From: an uncultured Francisella sp.
GTDB lineage: Bacteria > Pseudomonadota > Gammaproteobacteria > Burkholderiales > Neisseriaceae
Direction: 5' to 3'
NCBI GenBank assembly: GCA_943914555.1
Contig: CALUCM010000018.1
Location: forward strand, 1-23,747
Length of the DNA: 23,747 nt
A program made the position numbers and the translations under genes. The notes beneath the pieces were generated by a model. That model ran no database searches. It was not told the DNA's origin and worked only from the letters and a program-made list of their open reading frames with translations. This document shows positions 1-8,954 of the stretch, in pieces; position 1 is the first letter of the stretch; every line of letters begins with the position of its first letter.

Positions 1-17
1 CAACCATATCTATGATA

Positions 18-45
18 TTAAACTACAGGCGACCCATCTTAAAAT
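18..45 (+). promoter_or_regulatory. weak candidate promoter for grxD
   Basis: TTAAAC at 18-23 and TAAAAT at 40-45 are separated by 16 nt. The -10 matches sigma-70 consensus at five of six bases, while the -35 is poor. The start of grxD at 83 leaves a short leader containing the ribosome binding site AAGGA (71-75). The upstream gene lies outside the window, so readthrough from the left is possible. Confidence 0.25.
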
Positions 46-82
46 AGACGGTCAAAGTATTTTCTAATATAAGGAAATAAAT

Positions 83-394
83 ATGTCTTATGAAAAAAAA
101 ATTCAGGAATGCATCACAACACATCCCGTGGTGTTGTTTATGAAAGGTACTCCCCAATTTCCACAGTGTGGCTTTTCGGCACGTGCTGTGAGTATTTTGC
201 ACGCTGTTAATTGTCATGATTTTTACTCAGTTAATGTATTGGAAGACGCGGATTTAAAAGAAGCTTTAAAACATTTTTCCAATTGGCCTACCTTCCCTCA
301 ACTGTATATCAGGGGGCAATTTGTAGGTGGCGCTGATATTATGATGGAAATGTTTGAGGAAAAAGAGCTGCAAGGATTATTAGAAACTATATGA
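83..394 (+). CDS. grxD: monothiol glutaredoxin (Grx4 type)
   Basis: The 103-residue protein is a single-domain class II (monothiol) glutaredoxin. It carries the diagnostic CGFS active site at residues 29-32 and the preceding FMKGTP strand. The cis-proline segment WPTFPQLY and the glycine pair GGAD, which bind glutathione, follow. Family members bind a [2Fe-2S] cluster with glutathione and hand it to target proteins rather than reducing disulfides; E. coli GrxD (about 115 aa) is the model. The start is supported by AAGGA 8 nt upstream. The stop overlaps the next gene as ATGA, so the two are probably translationally coupled. No key residue is missing, and the identification is secure. Confidence 0.95.
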   Translation: MSYEKKIQECITTHPVVLFMKGTPQFPQCGFSARAVSILHAVNCHDFYSVNVLEDADLKEALKHFSNWPTFPQLYIRGQFVGGADIMMEMFEEKELQGLLETI

Positions 395-1032
395 AGAACT
401 TGCTTTTTAATTTCTCACAGGAAATAAGTTGGCAACAGTTGTTTCATCATTATCAAACACCCTATTTTTCCTACCCACCTCGTTACTGGTTACGGCAAGT
501 CCTGATGCGCCTTTTTTCACCAAAAATGATGCAAGCGGCTGTATTAATTGCTTTTCACTATAATCCAAAAATAAAAGGTTATGAACTACTCTTAACTAAG
601 CGCAAAGCTGATCTGCATCATCATGGTGGTGAAATATCATTTCCTGGCGGTAAAAAAGAGGCTAATGATAAAACCCCAGCTGACACCGCCATCCGCGAGA
701 CAGAAGAAGAAATTCATCTTTGCGCACAATACATCCATCCAATAGTTACTTTACCTCCACTGAATACTGTTTCTGGCTATGCTGTCTATCCCGTGTTGGC
801 AATAGTTGATCAATTGCCTATTATAAAAAGCGGTAGCACAGAAGTAGAACGTTTATTTATTATCCCTGCCAGCTATCTATTAAATAAAACTAACTATCGC
901 TTTTTTTATTTAAAGAAATGGCTTCCTCTGAAGCTTGCAGCAATTGATTACGGCCTAATACGCATTTGGGGACTTACAGCAGAAATTCTTTATTACCTTG
1001 CCCAAGATGGTGCTGGGAAGATAAGAACCTAA
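391..1032 (+). CDS. Nudix hydrolase, CoA pyrophosphatase type (NudL/YeaB-like)
   Basis: This is a 213-residue Nudix protein. The CoA-pyrophosphatase signature LLTKRKADLHHHGG leads into SFPGGKKE. The Nudix helix follows, with D eight positions before the REtEEE metal-binding core. The spacing resembles E. coli NudL, in which an Asp takes the usual first Glu position. The glycine that normally follows the EE pair is replaced by histidine (EEIHL). Known relatives cleave CoA and oxidised CoA to phosphopantetheine and 3',5'-ADP. The N-terminal 50 residues are family-typical lead-in without a signal peptide. It overlaps grxD by 4 nt (ATGA), so it is co-transcribed with it. Exact substrate is inferred from the motif only. 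Confidence 0.85.
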   Translation: MKNLLFNFSQEISWQQLFHHYQTPYFSYPPRYWLRQVLMRLFSPKMMQAAVLIAFHYNPKIKGYELLLTKRKADLHHHGGEISFPGGKKEANDKTPADTAIRETEEEIHLCAQYIHPIVTLPPLNTVSGYAVYPVLAIVDQLPIIKSGSTEVERLFIIPASYLLNKTNYRFFYLKKWLPLKLAAIDYGLIRIWGLTAEILYYLAQDGAGKIRT

Positions 1033-1077
1033 AAAAGTTTTATAAACACTATTACTGATAGTTAATTATTAATCATC
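1033..1077 (-). terminator. possible weak terminator downstream of purF
   Basis: This short convergent gap holds two poor hairpins on the minus strand: ACTAT/ATAGT with a 5-nt loop, and GTTT/AAAC just before a run of six T. The stems are AT-only and short. It would end the long purF block, but this is a weak call. Confidence 0.3.
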
Positions 1078-2529
1078 TCATGCAAAATGTAGCTGTTCTT
1101 CGCCAGCCATATGAATTTCATCAGTAATATAACGGCCATCAAAACAGGAGGTATCAAGATCGTCAATCTCAGGGTTCAATTCTTTAATGATATGAACAAG
1201 ATCTTCTAATTTTTGAAAAACCAAGCTGTCAGCACCTATTTCTTCACTAATTTGTGTGATTGTACGTCCATGAGCAATTAATTCTTCCTTACAAGGTATG
1301 TCAATACCATATATATTAGGGTAACGAACTTCTGGAGCGGCAGAGGCCATAAGTACTCGTTTGGCACCTGCTTCTCGCGCCATTTCAACAATTTCTTGAG
1401 AAGTGGTGCCGCGGACAATTGAATCATCGATTAATAATACTGACTTGCCTTTAAATTCTATATCAACCACATTTAATTTGTGCTTGACCGATTTTCTGCG
1501 TATGGACTGACCCGACATAATAAACGTGCGTCCAATATAGCGGTTTTTAATGAGGCCCTCGCGATATGGTAAATTTAAATGCTGTGCTAATTGTAAAGCA
1601 ATTGGTCGACTAGTATCAGGGATAGGCATAACCACATCAATAGGTTCCTTAATTTCTTCTTTAACTCTTTTGGCCAAGGTAGTGCCCATATTTAACCTAG
1701 CCTGATAAACCGATACTCCGTTGACAATCGAATCAGGGCGTGAAAAATAAACATATTCAAATAAACAAGGTACGAGTTTATGACATTGAGACACATGACT
1801 GTGCAGTTGCCCATCAAAAGAAATAAATATGACTTCTGCAGGTTCTATATCACGTACAATCGTAAAATCAAGATGGGAAAGCACTACTGATTCTGAAGCG
1901 ATACAATAATCAATCTGCCCTAGTCTATTTTCACGTTTTCCCAATACCAGAGGTCGGATACCAAAAGGATCTCTAAATGCCACCAAGCCATGACCAGCAA
2001 TCATAGCTACTACCGCATAAGCACCTTTGAGTCGGTTGTGTACTGCATCCACACTGTGGAAAATCTGTTCTGTGCTTAATACTCCTTGCACAATTTGTCT
2101 TTCTAATTCATGAGCAAAAACATTCAATAACAGCTCAGAATCAGAAGAAGTGTTAATGTGGCGTAAATCCTGGGTAATGATGTTTTTAATTAATGTCGGT
2201 ACATTAACCAAGTTACCATTATGCGCCAAAGCAATACCAAAAGGAGAATTCACATAAAATGGCTGGGTCTCTTCACTGGTTTCAGATTGCCGCGAACCAG
2301 CAGTGGGATAACGCACATGAGCACTACCAAAATGACCCAGTAAATCTCTCATATTACGAGTACGAAAGACATCACGTACTAGGCCTTGGCCTTTATGAGT
2401 ATAAAAAATTTGCCCATCTGTAGTAAAAATACCTGCTGCATCCTGCCCACGATGTTGCAACATTTGTAAGCCATCATATAGTTCCTGATTCACTGGCTCA
2501 TGGCTCATCAATCCTAATACCCCGCACAT
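1078..2529 (-). CDS. purF: amidophosphoribosyltransferase
   Basis: This 483-residue enzyme catalyses the first committed step of purine synthesis: PRPP plus glutamine gives 5-phosphoribosylamine. It begins MCGVLG, so Cys2 becomes the N-terminal nucleophile of the class II glutamine amidotransferase domain (about 1-230). No propeptide is present, which is the E. coli-like form. The phosphoribosyltransferase domain carries the PRPP loop VLLIDDSIVRGTTS at 364-377. HRGQD (26-30) and the HNGNL segment (103-107) are also present. Length is close to E. coli PurF (505). It is the last gene of the minus-strand block, 42 nt after cvpA, an arrangement conserved in enterobacteria. Confidence 0.97.
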   Translation of the reverse strand: MCGVLGLMSHEPVNQELYDGLQMLQHRGQDAAGIFTTDGQIFYTHKGQGLVRDVFRTRNMRDLLGHFGSAHVRYPTAGSRQSETSEETQPFYVNSPFGIALAHNGNLVNVPTLIKNIITQDLRHINTSSDSELLLNVFAHELERQIVQGVLSTEQIFHSVDAVHNRLKGAYAVVAMIAGHGLVAFRDPFGIRPLVLGKRENRLGQIDYCIASESVVLSHLDFTIVRDIEPAEVIFISFDGQLHSHVSQCHKLVPCLFEYVYFSRPDSIVNGVSVYQARLNMGTTLAKRVKEEIKEPIDVVMPIPDTSRPIALQLAQHLNLPYREGLIKNRYIGRTFIMSGQSIRRKSVKHKLNVVDIEFKGKSVLLIDDSIVRGTTSQEIVEMAREAGAKRVLMASAAPEVRYPNIYGIDIPCKEELIAHGRTITQISEEIGADSLVFQKLEDLVHIIKELNPEIDDLDTSCFDGRYITDEIHMAGEEQLHFA

Positions 2530-2571
2530 ATTTTAACCTACCCTTGTTTGATCAGTTTATCTCTTTAAAAG

Positions 2572-3048
2572 TTAATGATTGACGAAACAATCTATATATA
2601 ATGCCAGTGAATGTGTTAATTGTTCTACATAAGGCAGCAAAAAAGATGTTTGCCACCACTGACTGTATTTCACTGGTGTATGATTTAGCAACAACACTGT
2701 CAACATAACGATAAATATACCTTCTATCATGCCTCCCACTAGCCCCAATAGGCGATTTAGTGGCTTTAAACCCAAAGTATTAATAACTCGCGTTAGTCCA
2801 TATCCCAAAAAAACAAACCCTTCAAAGCAAAGAACAAAAAAGCCACCGTATGCTAATAGGTACCGCCACCATAAAGGTTTTATCGAAACCAACACTGTTT
2901 TAATCAAATAAGACGCAACGAGTTTTGTGAGCCAAAAAGCACCGACCCATTTCAAAATCACAAAAGCTTGCTTCACCCCGCCTCGAATATAGCCAAGAAA
3001 GGTAAAAAAAGTGATGACAGCAATCACTGATAGATCTAAAGGATTCAT
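2572..3048 (-). CDS. cvpA: CvpA family membrane protein
   Basis: The 158-residue protein is almost wholly hydrophobic, with about four membrane helices (roughly 6-24, 28-47, 62-85 and 101-121). It opens with the family-typical pattern NPLDLSVIAVITFFTFLGYIRG. CvpA was named from a requirement for colicin V production. Later work links family members to envelope homeostasis, and the biochemical role is not settled. The start overlaps the stop of the SPOR gene by 4 nt (ATGA), and purF follows. This dedD-cvpA-purF order is the same as in E. coli and strongly supports the call. Confidence 0.9.
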   Translation of the reverse strand: MNPLDLSVIAVITFFTFLGYIRGGVKQAFVILKWVGAFWLTKLVASYLIKTVLVSIKPLWWRYLLAYGGFFVLCFEGFVFLGYGLTRVINTLGLKPLNRLLGLVGGMIEGIFIVMLTVLLLNHTPVKYSQWWQTSFLLPYVEQLTHSLALYIDCFVNH

Positions 3049-4019
3049 TGTCCACTTATGTTAGGATAATAGCCAGCTGCTTTTAATTTATTTGCCACCT
3101 CGTGAGCATCCTTGCGGCTGTTATAAGTGCCCACGCGAACGCGATAAAGCATGTGTCTACCCAATTTAAATTCTTCAACGCGACTCGGAAAGCCTTTACT
3201 ATTCAATTTGGCCTTGATCGACTGTGCTTGAATGGGATCATGCAAAGAAGCTACTTGTAAAGTCAAAGAGTGAGATAAATCGTTTGCCTGTTTTTTATTT
3301 GATGTTGTGGGCTTAGTAACACTACGTCCTTGAGTAAGCTGATCAGGTAACCTTCGGCGGTCAAATGAATTATTTGTATGACTGATATTTTTATTCTTGC
3401 TAATTGCTAATGGCATTTTCTCACTGTTGATTACTTGCCTTGTAAAGATGTTTTTTCCAGCAATACTCCTTGCTTGCGCATCTGTCATAAATGTTTTGTT
3501 TGTTACTGACGCATCCTTGGTTAAATTAGAAGTAGAGTCATTGGCTATTATTATCTTTGACTTTGCCTGATTGATAACAACAGGTTCTTGCGAAGTTGCT
3601 GTACTAGGCAGCATTATTTGATATAGCTTTTGTATTGCGTATAAAGATAAACTTTCACTATTAGTAAAAGTAACCGGTAAGGGCAATGACTGTGCAGAAT
3701 CTGCTATTGAGGGTGATAGCGCTTGTTGTTTATTATCCATTATCTCACCCTGTGATAAAGAATTATTCATGTTAGACCGCGATGATTTATATTTGGAAGA
3801 TACTAATTTGTTGGTTTGAGCGTGCTGTTTAATAGAAATTTGCGGCTGTTTTTGAATTGTTTGAAGTGAAAATGGATTTAAGATCAGTAAAGAAAGTAAT
3901 ATCACTACAGTAACGCAGCAAACAGTGAACATAAGTCGACGCCAATTTTTTCTTCTAATGGTTAGATAGCCCTGCTGCCAATAAATTTCTTGATTTATTT
4001 TTTTACTTTTCTTGTCCAT
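3045..4019 (-). CDS. dedD: SPOR-domain membrane protein at the dedD position
   Basis: The 324-residue protein has a basic cytoplasmic N-terminus, then one membrane helix at about 29-51 (MFTVCCVTVVILLSLLIL). A long low-complexity periplasmic linker rich in Ser, Asn, Lys and Gln follows (about 55-245). The last 75 residues form a SPOR domain, including LTLQVASL and the YRVRVGTY strand. SPOR domains bind glycan strands stripped of stem peptides and bring proteins to the septum; E. coli DedD does this in cell division. This protein is about 100 residues longer than E. coli DedD because of the linker. It overlaps folC by 17 nt and cvpA by 4 nt. Synteny and architecture support the symbol, although linker sequence gives no homology. 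Confidence 0.82.
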   Translation of the reverse strand: MDKKSKKINQEIYWQQGYLTIRRKNWRRLMFTVCCVTVVILLSLLILNPFSLQTIQKQPQISIKQHAQTNKLVSSKYKSSRSNMNNSLSQGEIMDNKQQALSPSIADSAQSLPLPVTFTNSESLSLYAIQKLYQIMLPSTATSQEPVVINQAKSKIIIANDSTSNLTKDASVTNKTFMTDAQARSIAGKNIFTRQVINSEKMPLAISKNKNISHTNNSFDRRRLPDQLTQGRSVTKPTTSNKKQANDLSHSLTLQVASLHDPIQAQSIKAKLNSKGFPSRVEEFKLGRHMLYRVRVGTYNSRKDAHEVANKLKAAGYYPNISGQ

Positions 4020-5313
4020 TACCGATCACTTTCATCGCACCTGCCACGGTTAAAAACGAACCAAATACTACGATACGATCTTCCTCATTCGCTTGTTTAA
4101 TTGCTGCTTGATAAGCCAGCGGAATCGTCTCACAGATTGTAACTGCTTTAATTCCTTGCTTCAATAAAACAGCATAAATATCAGCGCAGCAAGCACTACG
4201 CTGGGAAGGCAAAGGAGCAATAAACCAATGTTCGAACTCTCCTTTTAAAATATGAACCACCTCTTCAATTGCCTTATCGCTAAACATAGCAAATACGGCG
4301 AAATGTTTTTTCGCATAAGGCAAACAGCGTAAGTCTTTTCTTAAAGCAAGAGCTGCATGCGGATTATGTCCTACATCTAATATCACCATCGGTCGTTGCG
4401 GTAAAATTTCAAACCGTCCAGGATGGTGCACTAAGAGCAGTCCTTTTTTGATAGAGCCTATATCTACTGGCAAATGCTCACGCAAACATTCAATAGCACA
4501 TAAAGCCATACTGGCGTTATTAAGCTGATAACTACCACGTAATATGGGGAGGGGTAAGGCAAATTTTTGTTGTGCTTGATACTTCTTTACTCTTGGTTCA
4601 AAGAAAAAGCTCCATTGTGATGACAACATTTTTTCATAGAAAAAATCTAAGCCGTATATCAAAGGAACTGCGCCGATATCATTGATGGTTTCTAATACAC
4701 TTTCTGGCGGATTTTGTTCACCAACTATAGCTGGTCGGCCCTGGCGAAAAATACCTGCTTTTTCCCGTCCAATGGCTTCACGCGTATCACCCAAATAGAC
4801 TTGGTGATCAAGATCAACATTGCTCAAGATAGCCACATCAGCATCAAACAAATTAACCGCATCCAATCTACCACCTAATCCGACTTCTAACACGATTACA
4901 TCAACTTTTGCTTCTAAAAAAATGAGCATGGCAGCCAAAGTATTGGCTTCAAAATAAGTGAGCGATATTTCTTCTCTAATGTGATCTAAACGCTCAAAAG
5001 CGCTGATTAAAGTATCATCATCAACCGGCTGATTATTAAGGGTAATTCGTTCATTAAATCGATGAATGTGTGGGCTAAAAAAAGTACCTACAGAAAATCC
5101 TGCCGCACGATAGATGGCAGTCAGAAAAGCACAAACTGAACCTTTACCATTAGTCCCTGCCACAGTAATAATTGGTATATTAATACTCCAAGCAAATCTA
5201 GCACTAACTGCTTTAACTCTTTGTAAACCAAGTTCAATGCTTTGACCTTGATGAAGATTTTCCCAATATATCAGCCACTCTTCTAAGGTACTTGGCCGTA
5301 TCTGCTGACTCAC
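4003..5313 (-). CDS. folC: bifunctional folylpolyglutamate / dihydrofolate synthase
   Basis: This Mur-ligase-fold enzyme joins glutamate to dihydropteroate and then adds further glutamates to folates. The ATP-binding loop GTNGKGS lies near residue 53. GTFFSPHIHRFNERI (folate site), EVGLGGRLDAVN and ILDVGHNPHA follow in family order. I placed the start at the GTG at 5313. It overlaps the upstream stop as GTGA and has GAGGGA 6-7 nt upstream, giving 436 residues. A longer reading from the TTG at 5334 adds seven residues but has no better ribosome binding site. The C-terminus overlaps dedD by 17 nt. The function is not in doubt; the start is the only uncertain point. Confidence 0.94.
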   Translation of the reverse strand: MSQQIRPSTLEEWLIYWENLHQGQSIELGLQRVKAVSARFAWSINIPIITVAGTNGKGSVCAFLTAIYRAAGFSVGTFFSPHIHRFNERITLNNQPVDDDTLISAFERLDHIREEISLTYFEANTLAAMLIFLEAKVDVIVLEVGLGGRLDAVNLFDADVAILSNVDLDHQVYLGDTREAIGREKAGIFRQGRPAIVGEQNPPESVLETINDIGAVPLIYGLDFFYEKMLSSQWSFFFEPRVKKYQAQQKFALPLPILRGSYQLNNASMALCAIECLREHLPVDIGSIKKGLLLVHHPGRFEILPQRPMVILDVGHNPHAALALRKDLRCLPYAKKHFAVFAMFSDKAIEEVVHILKGEFEHWFIAPLPSQRSACCADIYAVLLKQGIKAVTICETIPLAYQAAIKQANEEDRIVVFGSFLTVAGAMKVIGNGQEK

Positions 5314-5726
5314 AATCGATCCCTCTGACACCAATTAGTCCACAGCAAAAGATGATGATACTCTTGTTGACGACACATATCACGCCATATTACTTGCTGA
5401 TAACGTTTCTTGCGATGGCGCCAAAGCAGAACTAAAAACAAGCGGTTACTTACAAGTACTTTAACCCAGTCAACCTGCTGACAACTATTGTTATCAAAAG
5501 TCAACAAAACTTTATTATCTGGTCTGATTTCCAAACAACAAACGCGACGAAAATAATACCGATAAAGCGAGTGGAAATAATTTATCATCAACAGTAAGGT
5601 CAATATTACCGCTATAGTTTGTTGAAAATAAATTAAAAAAACCATCATTGCTGCAACATGAAGCATGCTGAGTACTACTAAATAAAAACATGGTTTTGTT
5701 AGTTGAATCACAACATGCATGTGCAT
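5310..5726 (-). CDS. small two-helix membrane protein, YgfX-like
   Basis: The 138-residue protein has two hydrophobic helices close together (about 13-32 and 37-52). A basic turn (RYYFRR) and a soluble part follow. That part includes CLEIRPDNKVLLTF and a Trp- and Arg-rich end. This two-helix hairpin plus beta-rich tail with a W-R-x3-R ending resembles the YgfX (CptA) family, normally found next to sdhE, where it has been linked to cell shape and division proteins. No sdhE is seen here; the upstream partner is the unrelated acidic 119-aa gene. Its ATG directly follows that gene's TAA, and its stop overlaps the folC GTG. The family assignment rests on overall pattern and is tentative. Confidence 0.5.
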   Translation of the reverse strand: MHMHVVIQLTKPCFYLVVLSMLHVAAMMVFLIYFQQTIAVILTLLLMINYFHSLYRYYFRRVCCLEIRPDNKVLLTFDNNSCQQVDWVKVLVSNRLFLVLLWRHRKKRYQQVIWRDMCRQQEYHHLLLWTNWCQRDRL

Positions 5727-6086
5727 TTAATCCATCATGATGCGATTGCGAATAGAGCCTTCCACCAAGTCAATGACCTCTTCTGATACTTCAATTTCAA
5801 AAAATTTCCAAAAAGTATCCAAATCTCGTACACTCGGCCAACATTCTGCAGATTCAAACCAACTGCCAAGTTCCAAAGCAAATAACTGTTCGTAATGTTC
5901 GCTGATAAAACTCATCGCTGCTTCTGGTTCATTTACTTCAGGTACCAAAAAAACATGGCTATTAGCTTGTAACTGCGACAAAGTAAGTGTAAGCTCAGAG
6001 CCTTCTTTTGCCAAAGCATCATTAAGCCAATCCAAAAATAGTTGAGATGGTTTTAAAACAACCGCTGAACGTTCCACCAAATCCAT
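5727..6086 (-). CDS. conserved-looking acidic protein of unknown function
   Basis: This 119-residue soluble protein is strongly acidic, with no signal peptide or membrane helix. It looks alpha-helical, with amphipathic stretches such as LFLDWLNDALAKEG at 17-30, and has several Trp and Glu residues in the second half (WFESAECWP, TFWKFFEIEVSEEVID). I do not recognise a family. The gene sits 3 nt after argS and its TAA touches the ATG of the YgfX-like membrane protein. Co-translation with that protein is therefore likely, and the two may work as a pair. Codon and base use look like the neighbours, which argues for a resident gene. Confidence 0.7.
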   Translation of the reverse strand: MDLVERSAVVLKPSQLFLDWLNDALAKEGSELTLTLSQLQANSHVFLVPEVNEPEAAMSFISEHYEQLFALELGSWFESAECWPSVRDLDTFWKFFEIEVSEEVIDLVEGSIRNRIMMD

Positions 6087-6089
6087 AAA

Positions 6090-7808
6090 CTACATCCGTT
6101 CCAATACCGAGATACCTAATAAATTTAATCCCTGCTGCAACACTCTTCCCGTCAGGCAAGTAAGGGCTAAACGTGTATTTTTAACACCACCCTCTTCATT
6201 CAAAATGGGATGAACACTATAAAAGTGACTAAATAAAGTAGCAATTTGATAAAGATATATTGCCAAATAATGTGGACTATTATGCTCAATCACCTGCAAT
6301 AATACTTCCTCAAACTGCAGTAATAATAAAACCAAGCGTCTTTCCAAACTATTGTGCAGATAATAAGGAGCCATCCATTTTTGTTTTCCCGCTTTAAAAA
6401 GTACGCTTTGCACTCGAGCATAAGCATATTGCAGATAGGGCGCGGTATTTCCCTCTAAAGAGAGCATTTGTTGCAAATCAAATACATAATCACTCAAGCG
6501 GTTTTTGGAAAGATCAGCATATTTGACCGCAGCGATTCCCACCGTTTTAGCAATTTTTTGTACTTCTTTTTGCGATAAATTAGGATTTTTTTCTAACACC
6601 ACACTATGTGCTTTTTGAATCGCTTCTTTGAGCAAATGATCAAGTTTCACAGTTCCACCATCTCTGGTTTTAAATGGCTTTCCATCTTGACCCATCATCG
6701 TGCCAAAAGCAACATGAATGGCTTTGGTTTGAGAGCTCAACCAGTGAGCACGATGTGATACTTCAAACAAAGCCTTAAAATGCAAAGACTGTCGTGAATC
6801 TACCACATATAGCAAGCGATCAGGATGCCACTTGCATATATTGTGCCGCAATGCTGCTAAATCTGTGGTGGCATAAAGATATCCCCCATCTTTTTTTTGG
6901 ATAATAAACACTTCTGGATCACCATTTTCATCTTGGATGGAATTAAGATAAATTAGCTTAGTTCCCTGATCATCCTGAGCAATCCCTTCATTTAAAAGAT
7001 CTTTCACTACTTGTGGTAATGAATCGTTATACTCTGATTCCCCATGAATATCCTGAGAAGTTAAGGTGATATCTAATTCATCATAAATTGCCTGCATATG
7101 TTTGAGCGAAATAGTTAAGAATTTTCGCCAATAACGCTTAATCTCTTCGTTTCCTGCTTGTAATTTAACCACGCACTCTCTAGCGCGCTGCGCAAAATCT
7201 TCATCTTGATCAAAACGCTTTTTGGCCTGACGGTAAAAATACTCTAAATCAGATAAAAGTAACTGGGCGCCATTTTGCTTCTGCTCCATCATTAAAGCCA
7301 CCAACATTCCCATTTGCGTTCCCCAATCTCCCACATGATTTTGCGCAATGGTCCGCGCCCCTAAAAAACCATAAATACGACGTAAGCTGTCGCCAATGAT
7401 AGTAGAACGCAAATGCCCTACATGCATTTCCTTAGCTAAATTAGGAGAAGAGTAATCAATGATGACGGTTTCATCTTGCAAAGGCATACTAATATTAAGA
7501 CGTGTATCAGATAATGCCTTATCCATTCCCAGTGTCAAAATATGATCATTAAGGAAAAGATTAATAAATCCAGGTCCTACCACCTCGGCATGAGCAATCA
7601 TTTTTGAATCAGAAAGTGCATGAACAAGTCTTGCTCCCAATTCCCTAGGTGATTCTCCTCGTTGTTTGGCAGCTGCCATTGCTCCATTAATTTGATAATC
7701 ACCAAAATTCGTATTTTTGGTGGGACGCAATAAAGAAGAAAATCCCGATAAACCAACCTGATCAAAAGCCTGTTTTACTTCTTGTTCAAGCTCTTTCATG
7801 ATATTCAT
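6090..7808 (-). CDS. argS: arginyl-tRNA synthetase
   Basis: The 572-residue class I synthetase charges tRNA-Arg and, as known for ArgRS, needs the tRNA for amino-acid activation. The HIGH-type motif is HVGH at 129-132, after SSPNLAKEM. The segment FKTRDGGTVKL takes the place of a canonical KMSKS loop, as in many ArgRS. The N-terminal additive domain and the C-terminal anticodon-binding helical domain (SLEGNTAPYLQYAYARV onward) are complete, and length matches E. coli (577). The start is ATG at 7808; a second ATG three codons in is also possible, and neither has a strong ribosome binding site. A 60-nt gap separates it from nagZ. Confidence 0.96.
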   Translation of the reverse strand: MNIMKELEQEVKQAFDQVGLSGFSSLLRPTKNTNFGDYQINGAMAAAKQRGESPRELGARLVHALSDSKMIAHAEVVGPGFINLFLNDHILTLGMDKALSDTRLNISMPLQDETVIIDYSSPNLAKEMHVGHLRSTIIGDSLRRIYGFLGARTIAQNHVGDWGTQMGMLVALMMEQKQNGAQLLLSDLEYFYRQAKKRFDQDEDFAQRARECVVKLQAGNEEIKRYWRKFLTISLKHMQAIYDELDITLTSQDIHGESEYNDSLPQVVKDLLNEGIAQDDQGTKLIYLNSIQDENGDPEVFIIQKKDGGYLYATTDLAALRHNICKWHPDRLLYVVDSRQSLHFKALFEVSHRAHWLSSQTKAIHVAFGTMMGQDGKPFKTRDGGTVKLDHLLKEAIQKAHSVVLEKNPNLSQKEVQKIAKTVGIAAVKYADLSKNRLSDYVFDLQQMLSLEGNTAPYLQYAYARVQSVLFKAGKQKWMAPYYLHNSLERRLVLLLLQFEEVLLQVIEHNSPHYLAIYLYQIATLFSHFYSVHPILNEEGGVKNTRLALTCLTGRVLQQGLNLLGISVLERM

Positions 7809-7868
7809 AATTTTGTACTCAATTGTCGATCAAAAAAATTCCACCTACTACAGAATATCATCACTATC

Positions 7869-8954
7869 TTAAACCTCACCAACTAAATTACCCATATTAT
7901 AAAAAGGATAGTATTGATGAATCGAATCCAATAGCTGACAAGCTTGTCTAAATTCTTTAGCGCCTAACGTCTCTTGATTCTGCTGACTTTCTTTTTGTCC
8001 TCTTATTTTCTGCCAGTTAGGCAAGTAGCTCATCAACCCCAAGGCCTCACTATGCTCTAGCACTTGATCAACTAAATGTGGTGCATTACCAATCAAAAAA
8101 ATATTCACTCCTGCTTGTTTGGCCAAAGCTACGCGATCAACAATGCATTTTAGACCCTGGGCTGCACCTGCCATAGTCAAAGAATCTGAGATGATAATTC
8201 CTTGAAAATCAAGCTTTTTTCGTAAAATAGTATACAACCAATATCGAGAATATCCTGCAGCTTGCATATCCACTTTGGGATAGCACACGTGAGCGGGCAT
8301 AATAGCGCAAAGCTGCTTTTTTTTAATCAGTTCTGCAAATACACGCACATCATTTTGCCAAAGATCATTCCAATTACGCTCATCCTGCGGTAATTCTTCA
8401 TGACTGTCTGCTCTCACAAAACCATGTCCAGGAAAATGTTTGCCACAAGCCATCATACCGGCTTTTTTTAGACCTTCTATTAATGCTTCTGCTAAAGCAA
8501 TGACAATCTCTGCTTGCTGATGAAAACTGCGATTGCCAATCACTTGACTATATCCCCAATCTAAATCTAAAACAGGGGTAAAAGAAAAATCAATCCCAAT
8601 AGCACCTAACTCAGTTGCAAGAACCCATCCCACTTGTTTAGCGGCATATTGCGCTTGTTGCAGCCCTTTTTCTTCATAAATCCGACCTAAAGTACCCATG
8701 GCAGGTAATATAGTAAATTGTTTGGTAAAGCGCTGCACGCGCCCTCCTTCTTGATCAACAGCAATGAGTAAAGAAGGAGATTTTAAGGCTTTAATTTCCT
8801 TTACTAAATTAATGAGCTGTTCTCGATCTTGAAAGTTTCTTTGAAATAGGATCACACCACCTACTTCAGGTCTCAAAAGACGCGTTTTTTCTACACTGCT
8901 TAAAGACAGACCGCAGACATCAACCATCAACGGACCCAAAATATTAGTTTCCAT
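7869..8954 (-). CDS. nagZ: beta-N-acetylhexosaminidase of muropeptide recycling
   Basis: This 361-residue GH3 enzyme has no signal peptide, so it acts in the cytoplasm. There NagZ removes GlcNAc from anhydro-muropeptides during cell-wall recycling. The NagZ signature KHFPGHG is at 172-178, followed by D183-S184-H185, the Asp/His pair that serves as general acid/base. The nucleophile Asp257 lies in IISDSLTM. The substrate-binding segment VDQEGGRVQR is at 66-75. The C-terminal 30-40 residues extend past the single GH3 barrel as a charged tail. Its ATG overlaps the TAA of the protease gene as TAATG, so translation is coupled. Confidence 0.95.
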   Translation of the reverse strand: METNILGPLMVDVCGLSLSSVEKTRLLRPEVGGVILFQRNFQDREQLINLVKEIKALKSPSLLIAVDQEGGRVQRFTKQFTILPAMGTLGRIYEEKGLQQAQYAAKQVGWVLATELGAIGIDFSFTPVLDLDWGYSQVIGNRSFHQQAEIVIALAEALIEGLKKAGMMACGKHFPGHGFVRADSHEELPQDERNWNDLWQNDVRVFAELIKKKQLCAIMPAHVCYPKVDMQAAGYSRYWLYTILRKKLDFQGIIISDSLTMAGAAQGLKCIVDRVALAKQAGVNIFLIGNAPHLVDQVLEHSEALGLMSYLPNWQKIRGQKESQQNQETLGAKEFRQACQLLDSIHQYYPFYNMGNLVGEV

